64,000 nt of DNA. It comes from Pholis gunnellus. Its lineage: Eukaryota; Chordata; Actinopteri; Perciformes; Pholidae. Within the stretch, counting starts at the first letter, position 1; each line of letters starts with the position of its first letter. This document shows, in pieces, positions 12,501 to 22,339 of the stretch. The position numbers and the translations under genes are program-made. The DNA is taken from positions 9,128,800 through 9,192,799 of the forward strand of contig OU342816.1 in the NCBI GenBank assembly GCA_910591455.2, written 5' to 3'. The notes beneath the pieces are model-generated. The model was given only the letters and a program-made list of their open reading frames with translations, did no database searches and was not told the DNA's origin.

Positions 12501-15500
12501 TATTCCCCAGTGTGGTATATTTGTGAGTGCTGTGGTTATTAATTAGCTTAGACATTGTCGTAGGTTTATTCTTCGTGGGAGTAGCTGGGTAAGTCATGAT
12601 GTATTTTTTTCATATTGAAATACTCTTTTCCCCTCTCTGACTTGAAGACTGTGGCGAATGGCCCAACCCACTGTTTGGTAGGAGAGGCAGTGAAGGTAAC
12701 TGTCCAGGCGGTGTGTCTTTAAATATTAGCTTGTCCTAGTAGTCTTACGCCCAGTCATCAATGCTCCTTTTGGACATTGATGACTCACCTTTTACCAGTT
12801 CTTCATCATTAGCCATCTTAAGTCTTTTGTATGTGTGCAAGAGAGATGTGTTTGCTAAGTAGCCTGTTGTAAAATAGGCAACAAATGAAAAAAGGCATTT
12901 TCCTGTGTTTTTTTTTAATCTAAACATTCGGAAATAAGTAATAGGAAGGATATGCATCATACTAATTTAATTGCATCATTATGTCCGAAACAAATAATGA
13001 TTTGGTGACCGCGGTCTTTCCGTAACTGAGGAGATATCGTGAGTTAAAGGAAAATCCCTTTTGGTCCGGACATGAAAATGTCTTAAAGTCAGCTCAGCTT
13101 CAGTAATCCTCTGATTAGTGGGGAATTCCTTCTGAGGCAGGTAAGATATTCAGACTCGCAGCATCTCAGACTTCCCTGCTCTGCTGCATTACTATTCCTA
13201 GTGCTTATTGTGAAGGGTCGTCATTGGGAACACTTGCTTCCTTTGACCGGTGTTCCACTTTGTGTATAACACTAATGTGGTTTGGTTTCCTTTTGTGCTG
13301 CACAAAAAAAAAAAAAGGACCAAAAAGCCCCGCTCTCCCTCGGCCAGAAGCAGCTACAGGTGAGTGCCACAAAGCATGACGTAGCATTTGTCCCGTGAAC
13401 GCTCGTCTTTGTGGGTAGTTTTCTTGCTCGGTGTGATACGAGGATCATCCCCTTTCTGTCTACTGTAATCCCGTGTTATGTATTTATACCGTGACACAAA
13501 ATAAGCCTGTCCCAGGGTGGACGGTAGGGTTCGGTTGCTTAGCCAATTTGTGTCTTGGCCTGTCTTCACGTGACCCATTTGTATGATGGTGTGTGTGTAT
13601 GTGTGTGTGTGTGTGGGGATAGCTGAGTCCCTGTGTCACATTAAGGATGTGCGTGATGAGCTGGATTTGACTTACGTTTGGTGACTGTACAGTGAAGTAT
13701 TAAACAGAAGCAGACCTCTAAGTCTCGTGGGAACACGAGAATAGTGAAAGAAAAGGTGTGTGTGTGAGCTGTCTGATAAGCAGGTCCTCCAGACCTCCTG
13801 CAGCTCAGGAATGACTGAGTCATCATTATTAATTAAGTCAGCCACGGGGAGTTTGTTGCGTCATAGGTCGGGGTGGGTTTGCAGTGCACCCGTGTGTAAC
13901 TTGGTTTTGTACTAAGACTACTAAAAGTCACCGTCATTGTTTCTATTAAACCTCACACCTCCCTAAACGCTCCGACTGTTCCTTACATCTCCCCCTAGGG
14001 AGCACAGCCCACATGATGAATCCAGAATAGTACGATATTTGCTGATGTAGCCGGTTTGTCTTTTCAGCTCGAGGCCAGGTAGCAGTGGGAGCTCCTGGAC
14101 CTGGCGGTGCTCCCAGACCCGTGAGTTTACAAACTCCAAACATTCATAAAGTTTGTCCTTTACTCATTTTTACCAAATGTGTTCATTTCTCTCTATTCTC
14201 TTTTCCATTTTCTTTGTCACCCAGAATATCCCTCCTCGAGCAGGGGTAATCAGTATGCCCCCTCAGTCTCGCCCACCACCTCTCTCTCACCCTGGAGCTC
14301 CCAGACCCATCCCGGAGGTGCATCCTGGGGCCCCTCGGCCCATCCCAGACACCCACCCTGGAGCCCCGCGCCCTGTGGCCAGTGGCCAGGTCAAGCCGAC
14401 CGACCTGCCTCTGGGTAAGGAAATGTGTTTTTTTACAGATGGCATTATGCCAGATTATCAACACGAGAATGTTATTCATGTGATGTGAATTCAAGCCTGA
14501 ACCTGTCCCCGTTTCCTCGCCCAGGTCCCCCTCCCTCGGCTCCTCCTCCTGCAGAGCCCCCTGCAGCCAGAGCCCAGGTTCCATCACCCATGCAGCAGCC
14601 CATGCAGCCCATGCAGCCCATGCAGCCCCAACCAGCTGCCCCGACAGCTCAGTCCCAACTCCCAGCACCCATGCAGCCCACACTCTCAGCTCCGCTCCAG
14701 CCACAGCAAGCTCCTAAAGCAGGGCCCCCCCCTGCTGCTGCTGCTGCTGCTGCCCCCACTGTTGGCTCTCCACAAGGTCTATCCTCTCCTAAGCCCCCGC
14801 CACGCTCCCGCTCCTCTCACGCTCTGCCACCCGACGCCGCCAAGTCTGAGACGGCCCCAGCTGCGCAGGTTCGTGCCAACTTCCTTTTTAATTAATCTTA
14901 AATCCGAATATCTGCAACTGAACAAACACTATTATAATTATCTATTGAGCACACTGAGATTTCTCTCCTTGAATGTCGTTAAATAATGCACTACAGGTTC
15001 TCAGATTCTTCTCATTAGACAAGATATTGTATGCTAAATTATGACAAGTGTTGGAGGTGAAAACTGCGAAAATAGCTTCTTTCTGCTCCTTTGAGCTTAG
15101 TGTCTGTGTCGTTCTTCCTGCTTTTGTCTCTCTGATACATTTGTCTCTCTCTCACAAGCTGGAGAAGCCCTCAGGGTGACAGGTACTTTATATTAAACCA
15201 CCTCTTTGTCTCATCCTCCATAGCACAACAGTCCTCTGACGTTATTACCTCTCATACGTTGCACCCAGTAACCTCCTCTCTCTCTTTCATTTCGTGACCA
15301 ATTTTTCCTTCCTTTTGACGTCTTCTCAAAGAAGATATTTTAACCAAAGCATTCCTTGTCTTCCGTTTTGTCGGTCAACATATCAAACCATAAACAACGT
15401 GAAAAAGAAAATGTGATGTTTAGTTGTTGGCCATTTCCCCCCCCCCTCACTAGTCCTTTCATATCTGCTCTCTGTGGTTCAGGTGACTGAGCACATATGC

Positions 15501-16841
15501 AATGACATCATCGTTTAATTTGATATTTTGTTGAATTTGTATTATTTCATTAGTTTGTGTTAGAGTTGGTGATTGTATGTGAAGCATAGATCAGTAGTCG
15601 GTGCATTTAACTGTTTGTTTTCAATGGATATCTTGAAACTTTGATCTGAGCTAAAGAAAGAAGTTAGCAACAAATCAGCTCCATGGTTCATATTTCCACA
15701 CAGCATTTGTTGTAACAGCTGACTGGATGTCTTTGTTCCTCCTCAGACCAATGGACTGAATGGAATCCAAAGAGAAGCACAATGGAAGCCCGACCCCTTC
15801 GACACACTTGCTTCTGATCTCCTCTCCTCCTCCTCCTCCTCCTCCTCGTCCTCCTCCTGGCACACCACCCAGTCTCTGACCCGAGGCTCCTCCCTGCGTG
15901 CCCCCCCCTCCGTTCCCGCGTCTTCGTCCTCCAGCACCCTCCATTCATCCTTCTCCCTCCAGCCCTCCGCTCTGTCGGACCCGCGGGTGCTCGACTCGTC
16001 GTTGTCCTCCTCGCTTTCCACCCCGTCGCCGTTCGCCTCCTCCCTGCTGCCGCCCCCTCCGGTCCCGTCTCGTAGCCGCTCGCAGGAGACGCTGCGCGGG
16101 GCCTCCCCTGGCCCCCTCCTGACTGACCCTCTTCCAGCCCGACCGAGCAGCACCAATCCCTTCACAGGCCCGCCGCTGCCGCAGCATCAGCACCGCTCGC
16201 TCACGCCGGACTTCAGCGTCCATCGTCCCGCCCCGACGCCAAACATTCAGAGGACCATGTCTGCTTTTACTCCACCACTCATCCCCACCCCCGCTCCGAC
16301 AGCAGCCCCTACTGCAGCCCCTACTGCTGCACCCGCCTTCCAGCTCCAGAGGACCACGTCCCTGTTCGGTCCGTCGTCCACTTTTCCTTCTCCACCTCCT
16401 CCTCGGCTCCCCCTCGCCCCGTCTCCTGTCCCCTCCTTGCCCCTGGCGCCAGCCTCCTCCATTCCGCCCGTCCTCGCACCTCGCCGCCAGCCGCCTCCCC
16501 CGGGAGGGAAACCGACCCAGCGTTGGGTCACTTTTGATGATGATTTGGAATTTCAACCTCCGACCAAAACGCCACAGGCCCCCATCTTCCCGTCCAGTTC
16601 CCTAGTGTCCCAAACTCAGCCCTCAAGCTCTCTGTTTGACTCCGAGCCCGACTGGTTGTCCTCGGCTCCGTCGGTACTCCCAGCTCTCCGTCCTCCCTTT
16701 CTCGACTCCGAGCCCGACTGGTTATCCTCGGCTCCGTCGGTACTCCCAACTCTCCGTCCTCTCTTTCCCGACTCCGAGCCCGACTGGTTATCCTCGGCTC
16801 CGTCGGTGTTCCCAACTCTCCGTCCTCCCTGTCCCAAGTAG
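514..16841 (+). CDS. SYNJ1: Synaptojanin-1, 5'-truncated by window edge (26 exons seen)
   Basis: This is an inositol-polyphosphate phosphatase that uncoats clathrin-coated synaptic vesicles by dephosphorylating PI(4,5)P2. Exons: 514-597, 2780-2841, 4118-4214, 4530-4705, 4788-4869, 4973-5125, 6358-6523, 7652-7843, 8102-8186, 8571-8711, 8805-8997, 9090-9248, 9382-9538, 9725-9851, 10040-10252, 10332-10410, 10521-10686, 10807-10986, 11590-11713, 11930-11968, 12648-12695, 13318-13359, 14068-14120, 14225-14414, 14525-14868, 15747-16841. The first exon enters mid-SAC domain (VIFLDDKVSSFIQIRG). The SAC CX5R loop CLDCLDRTN is at 4816-4842. The 5-phosphatase domain spans 7652-9851, with WNVNGG, WCGDFNYRI and PAWTDRILW. 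An RRM-like domain follows (10040-10686), then a proline-rich tail with DPF, NPF and WVTF endocytic motifs. Phases match at every junction except exon 11590-11713, which carries one extra C (see findings). The 12648 exon is the least certain. Upstream SAC exons lie outside the window. Confidence 0.96.
598..2779 (+). other. SYNJ1 intron, no gene seen
   Basis: The flanking exons join in phase 0 and reproduce the continuous SAC sequence GIQ-VGSHRV, so no exon is missing here. Short open frames on the minus strand (e.g. 2148-2567) have no recognisable protein similarity or splice context. A T-run sits at about 2569-2581 and a short (TG)n at about 2667-2680. Confidence 0.7.
2842..4117 (+). other. 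SYNJ1 intron with C17 tract
   Basis: No coding sequence was seen. It holds a 17-base C run at 3581-3597, a short (TG)n at 2860-2874 and a (TTA)n stretch at about 4077-4093. A CTCF-like core with one mismatch (ACACCAGGTGGC) is at 3287-3298. Confidence 0.6.
5126..6357 (+). other. SYNJ1 intron, no gene seen
   Basis: AT-rich intron ending in long T runs (6293-6305, 6326-6341) just before the acceptor. Nothing else was recognised. The next exon opens with VGKLKDGARS, which adds three residues compared with the commonest mammalian form (AKLKDGARS). A slightly different acceptor choice is therefore possible. Confidence 0.6.
6581..6800 (-). repeat. Dispersed non-LTR-type repeat tail (LINE/SINE 3' end)
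   Basis: In SYNJ1 intron sequence, (GATAA)n leads into AATCCTTTATTAGTCCCGCA and then GTGGGGAAATTTACAGGATT. This is the stereotyped 3' end of a multicopy teleost non-LTR element, here in reverse orientation, with the pentanucleotide repeat as its tail. The rest (to about 6.8 kb) is AT-rich and degraded. I assign a Rex/L2-like class from memory of the motif only. No reverse transcriptase coding is present. Confidence 0.55.
6801..7651 (+). other. SYNJ1 intron remainder, no gene seen
   Basis: A C-rich stretch lies at about 7112-7150, and pyrimidine-rich sequence leads up to the acceptor at 7651. Mammalian SYNJ1 has a slightly longer linker between the SAC and 5-phosphatase domains here. No convincing extra exon was found to supply it. 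Confidence 0.5.
11646..11654 (+). repeat. C9 homopolymer in SYNJ1 coding exon, one base too long
   Basis: This run lies in the codons of the PKRPPPPR motif. With nine Cs, exon 11590-11713 is 124 bp and exits in phase 2, and exon 11930-11968 then hits TAG. With eight Cs, the exon is 123 bp, phase 1 to phase 1. Its end then reads RPAPPQRPPPPSG, close to mammalian SYNJ1, and the next exon is open. An assembly or read error in the homopolymer is the likeliest cause. Confidence 0.85.
15159..15182 (+). CDS. SYNJ1: Candidate SYNJ1 alternative 24-bp exon with in-frame stop
   Basis: A strong pyrimidine tract and acceptor (tctctctctcacaag) precede 24 bp that end in a GTACTT donor. Spliced after exon 14525-14868 (phase 0), it reads LEKPSG and then TGA, which would end the protein before the large terminal exon. 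Mammalian synaptojanin-1 has a 145-kDa form and a 170-kDa form that differ by use of an in-frame stop before the last exon. This exon would produce the same switch. No transcript evidence is available. Confidence 0.5.
16638..16835 (+). repeat. Three 66-bp tandem repeats encoding 22-aa units, SYNJ1 C-terminus
   Basis: Units start at 16638, 16704 and 16770. Each encodes DSEPDWLSSAPSV followed by a leucine/proline tail. The copies differ by a few substitutions and no indels. They form the last part of the protein before the stop at 16839-16841. Confidence 0.95.
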
Positions 16842-19316
16842 AACCGTAAACAGTAACCCGACGCCCCCCCCCCCCCCCCCCGAGGGACCCAGCGACAACT
16901 GCTTCTTCCCCAGGGAGTGAACGGAAAGACAGGCTCACTCTTAATATGTAACGGGCATATCCAGATATGTATAGATCTATGATAAATGTGTATATGTGTG
17001 TGTATGTACAAAAGAGACGATATTTAAAAAAAAGTGTAGACCAATCCCCCGTCTGGATCCCAGGAAACGGTTTACGTCTCGAGCAGCACGGGCCCCAAAA
17101 GTGTGTTCTAACTCGCCCACAGAGATGTTTGCTTGCTCCCTGATGTTACCATTTATTTTAATATGAATTGTTCTGTTTATTTTTAATCGTGGCAGCAAAC
17201 ATGTGCCTGTGTCTACGGTATTGTGTTATGTGTAAAGTACATCAATACGCACAAATCATGTGTTTACCGTGTGCAATATCAAAGAGGTTTGCGTGTGGCC
17301 GTGCAGCTTCAGTGTTAGCTACGTTGCGGCTCACATCCATCCTTCTGACTAATCTGTACATCGGAGCGGGATTCTCAGAGTAGCGGGTAATCTTCTACCT
17401 TCTCAGTGTACTTGTAGTAGAAGTTTATGCACTGCAGGTTTTTTTTCCCCCCCCCCCATTTGCTCCCAACCATCGAGTTTGTTTTGTTCTGTTCTTTTGT
17501 GTCGGAGGGGTGCAGAGCTTGCTTTTATCATGAATGTACTTTTATGTTGCACTGGGTTTCGTCATCGCCTCCTCGCTGACACCACGAGGTGAACCAGAAC
17601 GCCACGAGTCCGCGTCATAGTCGGTCAAACTGTTCACTGCCGCAACACCGATGTCATTTTGTTCTCGCTCTATTCCGTCGTCACTCTTTGTCAACGGGCT
17701 GTTGCGCTTAGCTGAGTATATGTTGTAGCGATATATATATCAAAGTCTATACATAGTGATTATGTATATATGTGTGTTTTCAACATGGATAGGACTCACT
17801 AGATGTGTGTTTGTGATGGCCGCATCAGGGATTTGCACAATGTCACTGATGCACCGACAGGCTGCTCTTGGTTGTGTTCTTGCTGAGAGCCTGCGGATTG
17901 AAGAGACGACCCAAAGCATTTCACCACACTAGAGGATCAGATCAGTGGCGCCTGTATACTGCTGTTAAGGGCGACGACGGTGTGCCATGCATAATAATAA
18001 TAATAATAATAATAAGAGGGCACTTTTATTTTTTTTTATTCAACTTTTGTTTATTGCAAAAGCCATGTTTTTAAATTCTACAAACAATTACTCTAAATAA
18101 TCTATTGTTGATAACTGTGGTGAGAAGTGATGTGTTGTGTTTGAGGTGCATATCGTCTGTTGTTGTGTTTGGATGTGAGTGTGTGAGTGTGTGTGTACAG
18201 AGTTAAGAGTGGAATATCAGCGCTTTTCCCAGAGGAAGTCTTCTCATTTAAGTGCACACCGTGTATTTGCTTACAGGTTTTGAACCAACAGCCACTGTAT
18301 TCATTCAAAAAATGGTTGTAACTGTATTTCCAATCTCCAGCTTGCCCACGGGGCTGTGGAGTGACCTCACTGTATGCAAACATCTAAAACAATACAAGAC
18401 AAATTACTTTTACCACAAAGCACCCACCACTTGTGTGTGAGACAATTCCCACCATATAGCAACACTAATCGACTGTACAGACTCGACTACACTGTAACCA
18501 ACGCTTCACCAGACTTCCATTTCCAGTTGACTGTGTGTGCGGTGTTCTTCCCGGGCGCAGTGTGGCCCACATTCCAGACAGTAGTGTTGATTTGAGTGTC
18601 GGGTGCCAAACTCTTCTCGGCAGTTTGCAGGTCCAACTGTGATATCTAGCCCGTGGCAGTTGTCACGGAGCCTCGCTGATTTTTTTGTGACCATACATGA
18701 GGCGTGTTTGTTATGTTGTCAGAGGTGATGTGTCAGTATTTTTTTTTAATTTTCCTGTAGTACGTTATTTCACTCTTTGGCTGCTGTTGAGATGTCGGCG
18801 TCAATGTTGACAATGGAGGATGAAACATCAGACCCAGAAATAGCACGAGCTATCTAATGCTTCTGCTCTTTTGTTTCAACAATACGAATTCTATTTGTTC
18901 ACTGCACTGAAAGCATTGGCTATCTATGTAAGCAAGTGTATCAGGTTGCCTTTGCGTAAATGTCATCGCTGAAGCACTCATTGTGTTTTCCCACGTGTGT
19001 GTGCAGTAGGTCGTGTATCTGCATTAACGGTAACTAGCCAGCGCTTTGTGTCCCGTCATGTTCAAGATGAGATTTTATAGGAAACATATTGCTCCTTTTT
19101 CGTGAGGTTGGTGTCCCCTTTTTATGGTTATAATCCATAGTAAATAAAGAGTCTGTTGTTGTTGAACATATTCTTGTATGTATTAAAGAGAAAACATGAA
19201 AAATGCAATTCATGTTGATATCCAACGTTCCATATTTGAAGTGCGAAGCTGATTGCACATTTATGTGTGAAGCAGTTTGTGTTGTATGTATGCAAAAATA
19301 AATGTAAGTTGACCCT
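16842..19316 (+). other. Probable SYNJ1 3' UTR with poly(A) signals
   Basis: No further exon was seen after the TAG. AATAAA hexamers lie at 19143-19148 and 19297-19302 and are candidate cleavage signals. The region contains a C run (about 16865-16880), a (TAA)n tract (about 17990-18015) and AT-rich, U-rich stretches typical of long neuronal 3' UTRs. The length is inferred, not shown. Confidence 0.55.
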
Positions 19317-20073
19317 GGATGTTTTTTGTCTTCTCTGACTGCAGGCTGTGACCTTTATTGCGCATAAACAATTAAATAACATATAGCTCTACTCAAAACT
19401 CAGTTGTGTGAGGCAGGAGTTGCTCAGGGACGTCCGATGGCCTCTGATTAGAGGATGTAAACATTAACATTGGTCAAGTTTCAGGGCTGAGTTTTAAAAT
19501 GGGGGTAAGAAACAACATGACCAAGGTTCAATTGATTAATCTGTTCTGCTGGTAATGACTTTGAGCAAGGCACTCCTTCCCTGTGGAGTGCCTTCTAGGT
19601 TACACCTTACATACACCCTCATGGCCACAGTGTTACCATTATTTACCTCTAGAGGGCAGTAGCAGTGCTTGGATTGTTCTAACCTGCCGTAAATAGTTCA
19701 CACGAAGAAGCATCTGGACCGACCAATCCTCGTGCAATCTGTAGCTATAGTAATGTAAACAAGTTGAGAGCTCAGTCGCCACATCGTATGTGACGCATTG
19801 GGCCTGTCGTTTCACTGCACAAGTAAGTTTTACCATTTCCAGCCTCCCTGGAGAAATGACCCTTTAATAGATGATTTAATTGAATGTAAACAGCTAACAG
19901 TTAGCTAAGTTAGCTTATACTTATAGTGTATAAGAGGGTCCTTGGACAACTATGGTCAAGTCACGGGACAGAGGATGTCGTATGTTGTAACTACAGATTG
20001 TAAAGCTGTATATTTGTGATTGTGGGCTGTACAAAATACACTGAATTGAACTGAATGCTAGCTAGCTGACAAA
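19317..20073. other. SYNJ1-CFAP298 intergenic region
   Basis: A short head-to-tail interval with no coding sequence. It contains a CTCF-like core (19646-19657) and the upstream part of the CFAP298 promoter. Nothing else was recognised. Confidence 0.6.
19646..19657 (+). promoter_or_regulatory. Candidate CTCF site
   Basis: CCTCTAGAGGGC, followed by AGTAGCAG, fits the vertebrate CTCF core (CCNSYAGRKGGC). It lies between SYNJ1 and CFAP298. This is a motif match only. Confidence 0.4.
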
Positions 20074-20103
20074 GCGCATGCGCACGACTGTTGTTATGGT
20101 TAC
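20074..20103 (+). promoter_or_regulatory. CFAP298 proximal promoter: NRF1 site plus RFX X-box
   Basis: GCGCATGCGCA at 20074-20084 is a consensus NRF1 palindrome. GTTGTTATGGTTAC at 20090-20103 matches the 14-base X-box (GTHNYYATRRNAAC) with one mismatch. Both lie 130-160 bp upstream of the start codon. RFX factors drive ciliary genes through X-boxes, which fits the role of CFAP298 in motile cilia. Confidence 0.6.
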
Positions 20104-20234
20104 ATTGTTGTCCTAAGTATCCCGGGACACTCCGTTTACAACAAGTCTTGGTGTCTCATTGAAATTGTTTCCCTAAACGGTCTCCTTCAGCCGGCGAACT
20201 GTTGGAGAGAACCCTAAGTTAGCTGCTTTGCGAG

Positions 20235-21996
20235 ATGGTGCTGCTGCACGTGAAGCGTGGAGATGAGAGCGTGTTTCTGTTCAACACCACCGTGGACTCT
20301 CCTCTAGAGACGGCGATCCAGCAAATAGCAGCCATCTACAACGGGAGACTCAAAGTGGACAGAATATGTGCAGGTGAAAGAAATGACACAAACAAACCAT
20401 TGACTGTCATTATTAGTTTCCTGTGCTTAAATGAGGTTCAAATTTAGGTTTGAACCTCATTTAAGCACTAAGACGTACATTGACAGTGATTTCCTGTGTG
20501 GATTCGTGGTTCCCTCAGAGATCTCAGAGCTGGCCGACCATGGCATCACACTGCCCCCCAACATGCAGGGGCTGACGGAGGAGCAGGTTGTGGAGCTGAA
20601 GCTGAAGGATGAATGGGAGGACCAGTGTGTGCCCAGCGGAGGGATGGTGTTTAGGAAGGATGAGATGGGGAGGAGGAACGGACACGGTGAGACGATGACT
20701 CGTGACTAAGTAGTTTAACAAGAAAATGATTCTTAACGTCATTAACGTTGTCAGGAAGACGGGATACTTTGCATGTGGTTGTAGCTTTGAGCTGCAAACT
20801 GTCACATGGGTGGACGGAGATTTACCTCTGATAATAAATCCCTCTTGTGACCTGGAAAATCTGCAATAAAACATTTTTAATTATTTTAATTGCCATGCAA
20901 GCAGGAAAAAATAAAATATATGTTATAATCTAACAACCCATCTCTTTACTTCCTCCCAGCTCCAAATGATAAGATGAAGGAGGTGTTGATGAGAACCGTT
21001 GAGGAGGCAAAGGCGCTGATCTCCAAAGTGAGTATCAGTGTGAGACACACAACTTTTTGATAGACTTGTTCAGCAAGGCTACTTTTTATTTAAACCGTCT
21101 CTCTCATCGTCTTTCAGAAACAAGTTCAAGCTAATGTTTGTTTCACCATGGAGATGGTAAAGGAAGCCCTGGATCCGCTGCGGGGTGCGGTCATGATCGT
21201 GTACCCCATGGGGCTGCCTCCTCATGACCCCATCAGGATGGAGTTTGAGGACCAGGAAGACCTTTCAGGAACACAGGTAAACAGCTGAACCTGTGGCCTA
21301 GCCGCTAACAACAAGGGCATAAGCTGCTTTAGCTACGGTACTTTTGTTTGATACATTTGGAGGTGACTGTTCTTCACTGCCTCCCTAATAATCTCTTTCC
21401 CTCCCTCCATTCCTCTGCATCTGTCTGTACCTCAGGCTTCTCTGCAGGTGATCGCAGAGGACGAGTGCCAGCTGTGGTGGGCTGGCAAAGAGATGCAGAG
21501 GGGGAAAAAACTGCAGGACTACATTGGTAAAAATGAAAAGACCAAGCTTGTGGTCAAAATCCAAAAGGTGAGAGATCCATTTCAGCCAACCTGAAGGGAG
21601 TGCAGGCAGTGTATGTGTTTTTTTTGTGTTTTTTTCTTTTGAATAACGGTAAGCCATTTTTCCCTTCAGAAAGGGCAGGGGCAACCGGCGAGAGAGCCTC
21701 TGGTCACCGATGAGCAGCAGAAACAGATGATGATGCACCAGTACAGGAGGCAGGAGGAGCTCAAGGTGAGGTTAAAGGCTAAAGAGACAAAAACACTCAC
21801 AGACTTTATAATAGGTGCACGCATTAAAAACATGTTCTCACACACGTCGTGTGCCTTTCTTACCTTCTCCTGGTAACATTTTCAGAAACTGGAGGAGGCG
21901 GGCGATGATAGCTACCTGGACTCAGAGTGGACAGACAGACAGGCCCTCAGGAAACAGTTTCAAGGCCTCAGCAACATCAAATGGGGGCCGAGATGA
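20235..21996 (+). CDS. CFAP298: Cilia- and flagella-associated protein 298 (complete)
   Basis: This cytoplasmic factor is needed for outer dynein arm assembly and ciliary motility. It is also known as C21orf59 or Kurly, and mutations cause primary ciliary dyskinesia. There are seven exons: 20235-20373, 20519-20686, 20960-21027, 21118-21276, 21436-21567, 21670-21765, 21886-21996. They join in phase into 290 residues, the same length as the human protein. The N-terminus MVLLHVKRGDES is nearly invariant in the family. Other landmarks are LPPNMQGLT, ELKLKDEW, RGAVMIVYPMGLPP and a C-terminus ending KWGPR. The start is the ATG after gcgag at 20235. It lies 3' of SYNJ1 on the same strand and converges on EVA1C, as in human. 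It is probably driven by the NRF1/X-box promoter just upstream. Intron 1 is only 145 bp and contains a perfect hairpin. Confidence 0.98.
20423..20468. repeat. Perfect 20-bp inverted repeat, 6-base loop, in CFAP298 intron 1
   Basis: The left arm (20423-20442) is GTGCTTAAATGAGGTTCAAA and the spacer is TTTAGG. The right arm (20449-20468) is its exact reverse complement. The hairpin occupies about a third of the intron. Confidence 0.97.
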
Positions 21997-22333
21997 GCAC
22001 CTCTACCTCTCTGCCACCTGGTCCTTTACAGCTCTATATGCAACTGACTAAGCAGCCTTATCATCACAATCCTGAAATCGGTTTCATGTGGCTGTTGTTC
22101 AAAGTCTTTTTAAGTTATACACAGCAGATGTGTTCAAATGCCTTGGAGAGCATGCGTTTCTAGACGAACACATATATTTTCTTTAACTGAACTGAAATGT
22201 GAAGAAGACATCCGGAGACATTGTGTGACGGATGGAGGCCGATGTCATTATATACGTGATTTATTTGAACTTAAATCTGATGCCTGTATTTCTTTACCAG
22301 ATGTTTTCAACCTGTTGTAAAAGTTACATTTTT

Positions 22334-22339
22334 ATTAAA
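22334..22339 (+). other. CFAP298 poly(A) signal
   Basis: ATTAAA lies 338 bp after the CFAP298 stop codon and is the best candidate signal. The overlapping TTTATT at 22331-22336 reads AATAAA on the minus strand. It could also serve the convergent EVA1C, which is unproven. Confidence 0.5.

Noticed and set aside
15675..16938. Long minus-strand frames (up to 203 codons) antisense to the SYNJ1 last exon
   Set aside because: Shadows of GC-rich, proline/serine-coding sequence. The plus-strand frame is continuous with SYNJ1 and ends at its stop.
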